The notes beneath the pieces were generated by a model. The model was not told the DNA's origin, did no database searches, and saw only the letters and a list, made by a program, of their open reading frames with translations. Of a stretch of DNA of 5,111 nucleotides, positions 1 to 5,111 are shown in pieces; the stretch's first letter is position 1, and each line of letters begins with the position of its first letter. The position numbers were made by a program, and so were the translations under genes. The stretch comes from Thermoplasmata archaeon (lineage in GTDB: Archaea > Thermoplasmatota > Thermoplasmata > Thermoplasmatales > Thermoplasmataceae), in contig JAJZKL010000121.1 of NCBI GenBank assembly GCA_021804185.1, forward strand, positions 1-5,111. Direction: 5' to 3'.

Positions 1-705
1 TCTGCACAGTATTGAGATTATCACTATGAGGGCTGTCGCAATTGCTGCTGGAACAAATAAAGAGTGATATAGATCAGAGATCGAACTGTCGATTCCAAAC
101 AGAAGGTAAAAGATGATGGCTTTCCACGATAGTTGGGCTTTCACCTTCACAGAGACTGCCACTACCACGGAAATTAGGGCTGATGTGACAAACCATCCCA
201 CAAAATTAGATATTGGATCTCCGAAATATTGCGTTGGAACCGTCCACTTCCATAGTATACCGGAAAATCTTGGATCAAACGATAGGTCAAGGAATACCAT
301 TGCAAGTGGCATTAATAATGGACCGAAGGCTTCCATTGAAAAGAAGCTAAGAGAAGACCAAAGCAACGGTATGAATGCTGGAATAGGCCCAATTTTTGGC
401 CCCAATGCGTTGGTGTAGACATATGAGCCAAAAGGGTAACCTGTAGTGATGCTGAGTAGCTCCATAACCGACCCAATTACTGCAGATATTGCGAAAAATG
501 CCAAGGCTTTCTTCAGCCCCAGCACAACAGGAGATAATATGGCATAAACCAAAACAAGAAACACTGATACGAAAAGAGTAGAAAAGGCACTAAGATGCTT
601 GAACTGTGGAATCTGTCCAATGTACAGATACGCTATGTAAATGAATGCAGCCAACCATGCCAGGTCTTCCCTTTTCAATGCTTTCATCAAGTTACAGATA
701 TTCAT
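1..705 (-). CDS. CruF/DUF422-family carotenoid biosynthesis membrane protein (partial, C-terminus beyond left edge)
   Basis: An open minus-strand frame runs 235 codons from an ATG at 705 to the window edge with no stop. The translation is strongly hydrophobic, with about seven likely membrane segments (near residues 15-31, 40-62, 67-84, 107-122, 128-143, 168-186 and 213-234). Family-type signatures are visible: ME near 81-82, TGYPFGSYVYTNALGPKIG at 88-106, IPAFIPLLW at 108-116, an LDLSFDP stretch at 139-145, WKW at 152-154, and YFGDPISNFVGWF at 160-172. I recognise this pattern from the CruF/DUF422 family, whose haloarchaeal members hydrate bisanhydrobacterioruberin in C50 carotenoid synthesis; the substrate here is inferred. 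The start is uncertain. In-frame ATGs also lie at 756 and 687, none has a clear Shine-Dalgarno, and the AT-rich TATA-like run at 709-720 (minus) sits about 28 bases before the 687 ATG. An in-frame stop at 778-780 bounds the frame upstream. The gene lies downstream of the tRNA on the same strand. Confidence 0.8.
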   Translation of the reverse strand, partial: MNICNLMKALKREDLAWLAAFIYIAYLYIGQIPQFKHLSAFSTLFVSVFLVLVYAILSPVVLGLKKALAFFAISAVIGSVMELLSITTGYPFGSYVYTNALGPKIGPIPAFIPLLWSSLSFFSMEAFGPLLMPLAMVFLDLSFDPRFSGILWKWTVPTQYFGDPISNFVGWFVTSALISVVVAVSVKVKAQLSWKAIIFYLLFGIDSSISDLYHSLFVPAAIATALIVIISILCR

Positions 706-767
706 GAGAATAAAATAATATCCCTGTAACGCCCTTCTCAGGGGATTTTTGTGCATAACAGGAATGA

Positions 768-801
768 AATAATAAAATTATTAAGTCCGCCGAAAACAAA
801 T
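768..801 (-). terminator. AT-rich region after tRNA-Ile: possible T-tract terminator and promoter for the membrane protein gene
   Basis: Read on the minus strand, the tRNA 3' end is followed at once by ATTTGTTTTC (792-801), a T-rich stretch of the kind that ends archaeal transcripts. Further on lies a perfect AT-only inverted repeat (six-base arms at 768-773 and 777-782 around AAA). The same AT-rich block could act as a TATA element for the gene that follows. Sequence alone does not separate the two roles. Confidence 0.3.
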
Positions 802-875
802 GGGGCTGACCGGATTTGAACCGGTGACCTCCCGGTTATCAGCCGGGTGCTCAAACCATGCTAAGCTACAACCCC
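802..875 (-). tRNA. tRNA-Ile, anticodon GAU
   Basis: The 74-base minus-strand sequence folds as a complete cloverleaf. The acceptor stem pairs GGGGTTG with CAGCCCC (one T-G pair). The D stem pairs GCTT with GAGC around a loop containing GG. The anticodon stem pairs CCCGG with CCGGG around the loop CTGATAA, giving anticodon GAT (GAU in RNA), which reads isoleucine AUC/AUU. The T stem pairs ACCGG with CCGGT around TTCAAAT. There is no intron, and CCA is not encoded, so it must be added after transcription as is common in archaea. It lies between the tRNA thiolase gene and the carotenoid-family gene, all on the minus strand. Identity is clear from the anticodon; modification state cannot be seen. 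Confidence 0.97.
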
Positions 876-921
876 TGTTTCTGTGATATGGAACACAGGT
901 TTCCCAAAATTGGAGGTGCCG

Positions 922-933
922 TAATAAATATTT
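922..933 (-). promoter_or_regulatory. Candidate TATA box for tRNA-Ile
   Basis: On the minus strand this reads AAATATTTATTA, an archaeal TATA-like element centred about 52 bases before the mature tRNA 5' end. With normal archaeal spacing, transcription would start near 900 and leave a leader of about 25 bases to be removed by RNase P. A second TATA-like word, ATTTATAA (minus, 1021-1028), overlaps the stop codon of the upstream thiolase gene and is an alternative. Assignment is by composition and position only. Confidence 0.4.
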
Positions 934-1020
934 CGCAACTGCATCTTCAATAATTTCATGGCAATCATATGAAATTTCCTTGAATGTGGTTTTGATAAAA
1001 CTATGTGACTTACTCATCGC

Positions 1021-1920
1021 TTATAAATGTGCAGAGCATACGGAGCATAAGGTTCCTGACGTCGGTCTTCCGCAGTGCTCACATCTATTGATACTGGCAT
1101 TCCCCGCACCGGGAAGGAGGGCACGTATCCTTTCATGGAATCCAAGAATGGCATACTTTGTACCAGGATGATGTTCCTCTAGAGTCTCAAGAACTTCCCT
1201 AAAGTTATTTCTCTGCGCCCTGCCGTAATATGGGCACCATGAGGAATCAAATTCAATCTTTTTTAGTATGGCATAGAGCATGACTTCTTTTTCTGGAATC
1301 CTGCGCAGGGGAAGAATTCTTCTTACCATTCCCTCTTTGGCGGTATGGTGCGGTGCCATCCTGACCAGTCTGTCTACATCGCCTCTTGCAACATTCATCA
1401 GTACGCTCTGTGAGTAATCATCAAGATTCATACCGAGAGCCACATAGTCTGCCTCTAATCTCATGCTCTCGGTATCCATAATCTGCCTTCGCATTGGACC
1501 ACAGCGTGAACAGGGAATAACATCCGGCATTGAAGTCACAATCCTGTCCATTGTTGTCCCAAACACATCACTGAAAGATACTGTATTGTGCCGTATTCCT
1601 AATTTCGCTGACAACTTTCTGGCACTTTCCAACCCTGCGCTTCTATAGCCTTCAATACCTTCATCAATGGTGAATGCATTGAGCTCAACGTCCCTTCTCG
1701 TCCTGAAATGGTTTGCCAAGCTGAAAAGGGTAACAGAACTGTCCTTGCCTCCGGAAATTGCAACCGAAATCCTGATCCTTTGTCCGGAAAAATCGATCTG
1801 TTCCCTTATTTCACGTCTTATCCTCTTCTCAACGGACTCCGTGAAATGTGATGCGCAGAGAAATTCTCCACTGTATCTGGCCTCATATACAGCTTCCCTG
1901 CCGCAAAGCGTGCATTCCAT
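1021..1920 (-). CDS. ttuA: TtuA/NcsA-family tRNA 2-thiolation protein (PP-loop ATPase)
   Basis: This 299-residue protein has the full architecture of the TtuA/NcsA/Ncs6 group, which adenylates a tRNA uridine and replaces its 2-oxygen with sulfur. An N-terminal zinc finger uses C3, C6, C22 and H25. The ATP-binding PP-loop is SGGKDS at 56-61. The cysteines expected to hold the Fe-S cluster are C137 and C140 (PCSRCG) and C229 (WCPYYG). A C-terminal zinc finger uses C280, C283, C292 and C295. Which tRNA position is modified (wobble U34 or T-loop U54) cannot be read from the sequence. The motif usually seen as GHNLDD reads GMNLDD at 163-168, followed by YSQ, so this copy is divergent, although the metal and ATP residues are intact. 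The ATG at 1920 has AGGAG three bases upstream. The gene follows iorB after 86 bases on the same strand, so cotranscription is possible; weak A/T-rich boxes in the gap could also give it its own promoter. Family call is firm, precise role less so. Confidence 0.88.
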   Translation of the reverse strand: MECTLCGREAVYEARYSGEFLCASHFTESVEKRIRREIREQIDFSGQRIRISVAISGGKDSSVTLFSLANHFRTRRDVELNAFTIDEGIEGYRSAGLESARKLSAKLGIRHNTVSFSDVFGTTMDRIVTSMPDVIPCSRCGPMRRQIMDTESMRLEADYVALGMNLDDYSQSVLMNVARGDVDRLVRMAPHHTAKEGMVRRILPLRRIPEKEVMLYAILKKIEFDSSWCPYYGRAQRNNFREVLETLEEHHPGTKYAILGFHERIRALLPGAGNASINRCEHCGRPTSGTLCSVCSAHL

Positions 1921-1923
1921 AAT

Positions 1924-1928
1924 CTCCT
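1924..1928 (-). promoter_or_regulatory. Ribosome binding site for the tRNA thiolase gene
   Basis: The minus strand reads AGGAG followed by ATT and then the ATG at 1920, a good match to an archaeal Shine-Dalgarno with short spacing. It supports this start and implies a transcript with a leader, unlike the leaderless-style start of iorA. Confidence 0.6.
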
Positions 1929-2006
1929 ATGTTGATCTAGAATATTGTTATTTTCAGTTTGGTTGATACCTTTCTGAGGATGGTGAGCTGCATGTTGTTA
2001 AATAGA

Positions 2007-2639
2007 TCAGCTGAGACCTGCCTGCAGATTCACCCTCTTAGCACTCTGTTCTTTGACCAGAACCCCGTTATCTAAGCCCAATTCAAACGCCTTTTTGTTG
2101 ATATTGATATATTTCTGCGAAAATGATCTCTCTATTTCCTCAAGAAATTTAGGCGCAGGCATGGATACAAGCCCTAATCCCACCATGTAACCTGCTATTG
2201 TTGTATTTACTGCCCTGGGATCCCCTGCCTCCCTGGCAATTTTCAGTGCGTCGATCCTATAGAATCTGTATCTTTCAGATATGATCCTTGATATTTCGTC
2301 CACGTCGGGATACTCTTTCCGGTGTATTCCCAGAGAAACTGGAGGGAGACTTTCCTCACCCATTACCACAGCTGTCAATGGCCCTGCCCTTGAAATTGCA
2401 CGGAGAGTCTCCAGAGGTTCCAGGGCAACGATAAGATCGGCCATTCCGTCCGGTATTATTGGTGCATGATAGTTTCCAATCCTGACATCAACGGAAACGC
2501 TGCCGCCCCTCTGAGCAAGCCCATGTATTTCGGACATAATCGCTCTTTCGCCGCACGATATTGCAGTGGATGAAAGGAGGAGCCCGAGAGTGACAACTCC
2601 CTGCCCACCTACCCCAGTAATTATGATGTTATGCTGCAT
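2007..2639 (-). CDS. iorB: Indolepyruvate:ferredoxin oxidoreductase, beta subunit
   Basis: This 210-residue protein is the small (gamma-domain-like) subunit of indolepyruvate:ferredoxin oxidoreductase. With IorA it oxidatively decarboxylates aryl-pyruvates made by transamination of Trp, Phe and Tyr into aryl-acetyl-CoA, passing electrons to ferredoxin in the cytoplasm. Visible signatures are the N-terminal glycine-rich loop TGVGGQGVVTLG (8-19), the conserved SEIHGLAQRGGSV (36-48), HAPII (58-62) and DLIVALEPLE (68-77). Length is close to the usual size of about 200 residues. The ATG lies inside the end of iorA, overlapping it by 11 bases in another frame, which indicates translational coupling. 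GGAGAT upstream supports this start. The stop is followed by 86 bases before the thiolase gene with no strong terminator. The last dozen or so residues look poorly conserved. The aryl-pyruvate preference is taken from the family; a related 2-oxoacid is possible. Confidence 0.94.
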   Translation of the reverse strand: MQHNIIITGVGGQGVVTLGLLLSSTAISCGERAIMSEIHGLAQRGGSVSVDVRIGNYHAPIIPDGMADLIVALEPLETLRAISRAGPLTAVVMGEESLPPVSLGIHRKEYPDVDEISRIISERYRFYRIDALKIAREAGDPRAVNTTIAGYMVGLGLVSMPAPKFLEEIERSFSQKYININKKAFELGLDNGVLVKEQSAKRVNLQAGLS

Positions 2640-4518
2640 TCACTGTCATCTCCACTTTCTCAACTGCATTGAATGGACAGACATATGGCTGGGTGCATAC
2701 ACCACAGCCGTCACACAAATTTGGATCAATTATCACCTTTCCTCCTGAAATCGACATGGCCGGACAGGCGAATGTCGTAACACAGTTCATGCATCCGCTG
2801 CATCTGTCAGGATTTACCCTGTATTTCTCCGAGACCCCGGATTTCCTTTTCTTATTATCCCTTATGATCGCACATTCTCTCTTTGCAATTATCACAGCCA
2901 CACCGTCATGTTTCAGCGCTTCCATGGCGACTGACAAAGATTCTCTGAGATCATAGGGATCGAACTCTCTGATAAAGTCAACCCCGACGGACCTAACAAG
3001 TTCAGCTATTGATATGCTACGCTCTTTCCCTCTGACTAGATATTGTGGGGTTCCCGGATTAGGCTGCCTACCTGTCATTGCAGTAACATCGTTATCCATT
3101 ATTACAAGAAGTATACGCGATCCATTATGCACTGCATTGATGAGACCGGGGATACCACTGTGAAAGAATGTTGAATCTCCAATAAATGAGATCACCCTTC
3201 GGTCCGTACTTCCATTGAAGCCGGATGCGACACCAGTTGAGGAACCCATGCTGAGCATTATGCTAGCTTCCTGAAATGGTTCATAATCGCCCAGGGAATA
3301 ACAGCCGATATCTGACGAATAGACTGGATTCTGGATCCTCAGCATTTTCACGGCCCTTTTTATTGCAAAGTAAGTACCCCTGTGAGGACACCCGGGACAC
3401 AGTACCGGCGGTCTTGGTGGAAGTTCGTAGTCAATGGGAACCCTTTCCGGATTCTCCCCTTTTTCCAGGTGCAACAGGGCCCTGAGGGCATTTTCTGTTA
3501 TAGAAGGGGACATTTCATAGCTCATCGGTAATGTCCCATCGATCTTTCCCTTGATTACTGCCGATAGACCGTTTTTCTGGGCTATTATTCTCACACCCGA
3601 CTCAATAACGGGATCTACCTCCTCCGCAACAAGGACTGTTTTGTGAACAGCTAGAAATTCCCTTATCATGCCGTCAGGTAAAGGATTTATGAGACCGAGC
3701 TTGAGTATATCGACGGGATGCCCCAACTCGTTTACTGAATCAGAAATTATGTTAAAAGCCTCACCGGAGCAAATTATTCCGAACTCAGAACCTGTATTCA
3801 TGGCTATTCTGTTGAATCTCATATCATATTCTCCGGTTGCTATATGATTGATTTTTTGAATCAGCTTTTCCTTGAATTTATAAGAGTTTGACGGTAAGGT
3901 TACAAATTTTCCAGGTTCCTCTGAAACCTTGTATCTGACTTTCTGTCTGAGACCTCCAAGGGTTACTGCAGATCTCATATGGCTTGTTCTGGTTGTTGTC
4001 CTGAAGATTACGGGGAGACCCTCCTTTTCAGACAGATCAAATGCCGAAATAAGAAATTCCTTGGCTTCTTGCGGGTCTGAAGGCTCTACAAGGGGAAGAT
4101 GGGAGAGGCTTGCGTATATACGGTTATCCTGTTCATTCTGTGATGAAAACATCGAAGGATCATCAGCAGTCATTATCACCATTGGTGCTCCTATTCCGGT
4201 ATACGCTATACTCATAATTGCATCAGAGGCAACGTTGAAGCCCACATGTTTCATGAACACAAATGATTTAAGACCGGAAATCGATGCAGCAAAAGCTGTT
4301 TCAACTGCAACTTTTTCATTTACCGAGAATTCAAACCTGATTCCTGCTTCTTCAGATATTTCATAAAGAGCGTCTCCAATTTCGCTTGATGGTGTACCGG
4401 GATATGTTGAAGCAGCCTCTACTCCTGCCTCTATGAGACCTCGGACAATTGCTTCGTTTCCCAGCAGAAATGCCACTGAGCCAGGCTCCCCGTTTACCAG
4501 TTCCCTGTACGAGGACAT
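2629..4518 (-). CDS. iorA: Indolepyruvate:ferredoxin oxidoreductase, alpha subunit (TPP-binding, 2x[4Fe-4S])
   Basis: At 629 residues this is a full-length large subunit. The N-terminal pyrimidine-binding domain shows GNEAIVRG (20-27), YPGTPSSEI (39-47), the NEKVAVE segment with its glutamate (67-73), and SSQNEQDNR further on. A middle transketolase-C-like domain follows. The thiamine-diphosphate domain starts around LCPGCPHRG (373-381) and carries GDSTFFHSG (447-455) through DN (475-476) and TAMTG (479-483), the Mg-TPP binding motif. The C-terminal ferredoxin domain has two cysteine sets: C573, C576, C579, C585 and C602, C605, C608, C614, expected to ligate two [4Fe-4S] clusters that pass electrons to ferredoxin. 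Its partner iorB overlaps the 3' end. An in-frame TAA directly precedes the ATG at 4518, so the start cannot lie further upstream. There is no Shine-Dalgarno, but a TATA-like box at about -26 suggests a leaderless or nearly leaderless message. Residues look intact throughout. Confidence 0.96.
   Translation of the reverse strand: MSSYRELVNGEPGSVAFLLGNEAIVRGLIEAGVEAASTYPGTPSSEIGDALYEISEEAGIRFEFSVNEKVAVETAFAASISGLKSFVFMKHVGFNVASDAIMSIAYTGIGAPMVIMTADDPSMFSSQNEQDNRIYASLSHLPLVEPSDPQEAKEFLISAFDLSEKEGLPVIFRTTTRTSHMRSAVTLGGLRQKVRYKVSEEPGKFVTLPSNSYKFKEKLIQKINHIATGEYDMRFNRIAMNTGSEFGIICSGEAFNIISDSVNELGHPVDILKLGLINPLPDGMIREFLAVHKTVLVAEEVDPVIESGVRIIAQKNGLSAVIKGKIDGTLPMSYEMSPSITENALRALLHLEKGENPERVPIDYELPPRPPVLCPGCPHRGTYFAIKRAVKMLRIQNPVYSSDIGCYSLGDYEPFQEASIMLSMGSSTGVASGFNGSTDRRVISFIGDSTFFHSGIPGLINAVHNGSRILLVIMDNDVTAMTGRQPNPGTPQYLVRGKERSISIAELVRSVGVDFIREFDPYDLRESLSVAMEALKHDGVAVIIAKRECAIIRDNKKRKSGVSEKYRVNPDRCSGCMNCVTTFACPAMSISGGKVIIDPNLCDGCGVCTQPYVCPFNAVEKVEMTVNAA
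2648..2653 (-). promoter_or_regulatory. Ribosome binding site for iorB inside the 3' end of iorA
   Basis: The minus strand reads GGAGAT eight bases before the iorB ATG, within the iorA coding sequence. It fixes the iorB start and fits coupled translation of the two subunits from one message. Confidence 0.6.
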
Positions 4519-4533
4519 TTACATCACTAAATG

Positions 4534-4544
4534 ATTTAATTATA
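4534..4544 (-). promoter_or_regulatory. iorA: TATA box of the iorAB promoter
   Basis: On the minus strand this reads TATAATTAAAT, beginning 26 bases before the iorA ATG. This is the spacing expected when transcription starts at or within a few bases of the start codon, and no Shine-Dalgarno lies between. It is the best promoter candidate in the window and probably drives iorA and iorB, possibly also the thiolase gene. Confidence 0.6.
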
Positions 4545-4571
4545 TGGAATATTTCAATCCGATCCCTAATG

Positions 4572-4600
4572 GCCTGATAGAATTTAACAAGCAGTCAGGC
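4572..4600. repeat. Inverted repeat in the divergent intergenic region
   Basis: GCCTGA at 4572-4577 is matched by TCAGGC at 4595-4600, a perfect six-base inverted repeat with a 17-base A/T-rich spacer. It lies just upstream of the iorA promoter. It could be a regulator site or a small stem; six-base arms can also arise by chance. Confidence 0.3.
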
Positions 4601-4626
4601 ATGAAGCCGCATGGCGTAACCGTTCT

Positions 4627-4638
4627 GTGAAATTTCAC
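4627..4638. promoter_or_regulatory. Perfect 12-base palindrome, candidate operator between iorA and the DsrE-like gene
   Basis: GTGAAATTTCAC is its own reverse complement. It sits near the middle of the 197-base divergent intergenic region, about 109 bases upstream of iorA and 89 bases upstream of the DsrE-like gene. The form suits a dimeric helix-turn-helix regulator such as the Lrp/AsnC type common in archaea, but no regulator gene is in view. The site is at some distance from both predicted start points, so an activator role or chance are both possible. Confidence 0.35.
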
Positions 4639-4682
4639 GAGATAACTCCACGGTAATCTGATAACTGGCATTCTGAGTAACA

Positions 4683-4694
4683 TTACTTTTTTTA
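4683..4694 (+). promoter_or_regulatory. Possible TATA-like element for the DsrE-like gene
   Basis: A T-rich run (TTACTTTTTTTA) lies about 22-33 bases before the ATG at 4716, the position expected of a TATA element for a leaderless or short-leader message. It departs from the usual alternating A/T pattern, so the assignment is tentative. Confidence 0.3.
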
Positions 4695-4715
4695 GGAAAA
4701 TGAATATCAACCATC

Positions 4716-5057
4716 ATGGCGATGAAAAAAGCATTGTTCTACATTATTGCGGCTGAAAAGGAAAGAGCAGCAATGGGCCTCACTGTGGCAAGAAGGGCAG
4801 CTGAGCACAAGAGATTTGCAGACGTCAAGGTAATTCTTCAGGGAATGAGCGAAAAACTTCTCCTTGATGAAACACCGGAGATCAAGGAAAATGTTGACTA
4901 CCTCATTAAGAATAACCACATTGATTCAGCCTGCAAGTTCATAGCCGAAAGGCTAACCATAACCGAGCCCATACTGAAGAGAGGGGTCGAGCTGCAACCA
5001 GCCGGAGAAAGACTGGCCAAGCTTGTTAACGATGACTACGTACCCATTGTTTTCTAA
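4716..5057 (+). CDS. DsrE/DsrF-like family small protein
   Basis: This 113-residue soluble protein has the look of the DsrE/DsrF/YchN-like fold. A first beta strand (KKALFYIIAA, 4-13) is followed by a helix rich in Ala and Arg (MGLTVARRAAEHKRF, 20-34). A second strand follows (DVKVILQGMSEKLLL, 36-50), then helices, then a C-terminal RGVELQPAGERLAKLVNDDYVPIVF-type segment (89-113) of which only the overall pattern is diagnostic. It has a single cysteine, C73. Members of this family move sulfur as a persulfide on a cysteine or act as uncharacterised small proteins. Whether C73 is catalytic is unknown. An in-frame TGA at 4701-4703 limits the N-terminus, so the start is the ATG at 4716 or the one at 4722; there is no strong Shine-Dalgarno. 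It is transcribed divergently from iorAB. The family call rests on fold pattern rather than a unique motif. Confidence 0.68.
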   Translation: MAMKKALFYIIAAEKERAAMGLTVARRAAEHKRFADVKVILQGMSEKLLLDETPEIKENVDYLIKNNHIDSACKFIAERLTITEPILKRGVELQPAGERLAKLVNDDYVPIVF

Positions 5058-5086
5058 ATATACTTTTTGATTCTCACATATTTTTG
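5058..5086 (+). terminator. T-rich transcription terminator after the DsrE-like gene
   Basis: Straight after the stop codon come two T runs (CTTTTTG at 5063-5069 and ATTTTTG at 5080-5086) without a strong hairpin. Oligo-T tracts of this kind are the usual archaeal terminator. The remaining bases to 5111 show nothing assignable. Confidence 0.45.
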
Positions 5087-5111
5087 CTGTAATTTGGAAA
5101 GTGACTATCAT

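Noticed and set aside
113..418. Plus-strand open frame of 101 codons
   Set aside because: It lies antisense to the membrane protein gene, which has recognisable family motifs; the plus-strand translation has no family features.
802..875. tRNA-Ile as an integration site of a mobile element
   Set aside because: I saw no repeat of the tRNA 3' end, no integrase and no phage-like genes in the window.
781..1017. Minus-strand open frame of 78 codons as a protein gene
   Set aside because: Its second half is the tRNA-Ile read as protein (the typical EVTGSNPVSP-like ending), so it is not annotated as a CDS; its first part is kept only as a low-interest finding.
1937..1993. 18-codon minus-strand frame between iorB and the thiolase gene (MQLTILRKVSTKLKITIF)
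   Set aside because: It has no ribosome binding site and its length is expected by chance; a leader peptide cannot be supported.
3929..4366. Plus-strand open frame of 145 codons
   Set aside because: It is entirely antisense to iorA, whose translation is conserved throughout; the plus-strand product has no recognisable domain.
4707..4919. Minus-strand open frame of 70 codons
   Set aside because: It is antisense to the DsrE-like gene, and its Cys/Ser/His-rich translation is typical of a shadow frame.
4959..5111. Minus-strand frame starting at the right edge (ATG at 5111)
   Set aside because: It runs about 50 codons, mostly antisense to the DsrE-like gene, has no promoter context visible in the window, and shows no motif.

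Overview
The window looks like a piece of an archaeal chromosome, most likely from the Thermoplasmata or a neighbouring euryarchaeal lineage. This rests on four things: an archaeal-type two-subunit indolepyruvate:ferredoxin oxidoreductase, a TtuA/NcsA-type tRNA thiolase, A/T-rich TATA-like boxes about 26 bases before start codons (leaderless-style promoters), and a tRNA with no encoded CCA. Base composition is moderate, in the mid-40s % GC by eye. The lineage assignment is inference from gene content and style; there is no rRNA or other firm marker.

Layout. Bases 1-705 (minus strand) hold the N-terminal part of a polytopic membrane protein of the CruF/DUF422 carotenoid-biosynthesis family, cut by the left edge. 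Bases 802-875 (minus) are a tRNA-Ile(GAU). Bases 1021-1920 (minus) encode a TtuA/NcsA-family tRNA 2-thiolation enzyme with two zinc fingers, a PP-loop and three Fe-S-type cysteines. Bases 2007-2639 and 2629-4518 (minus) are iorB and iorA, overlapping by 11 bases, with iorA first. A 197-base divergent intergenic region then separates iorA from a small plus-strand DsrE/DsrF-like protein at 4716-5057.

How the genes fit together. iorA and iorB form one enzyme that oxidises aryl-pyruvates from aromatic amino acids to aryl-acetyl-CoA and reduces ferredoxin. The thiolase gene follows iorB after 86 bases, with its own ribosome binding site, and may be cotranscribed. It thiolates tRNA using ATP, an Fe-S cluster and a sulfur donor. 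The DsrE-like protein is a candidate sulfur carrier, which makes a sulfur-relay neighbourhood possible but unproven.

I found no CRISPR array, insertion sequence, integrase or clear new defence or mobile system. Most of the window is recognisable metabolism and RNA modification. The points worth a second look are the altered GHNLDD-type motif in the thiolase, the carotenoid gene beside the tRNA, and palindromic sequence in the divergent promoter region.
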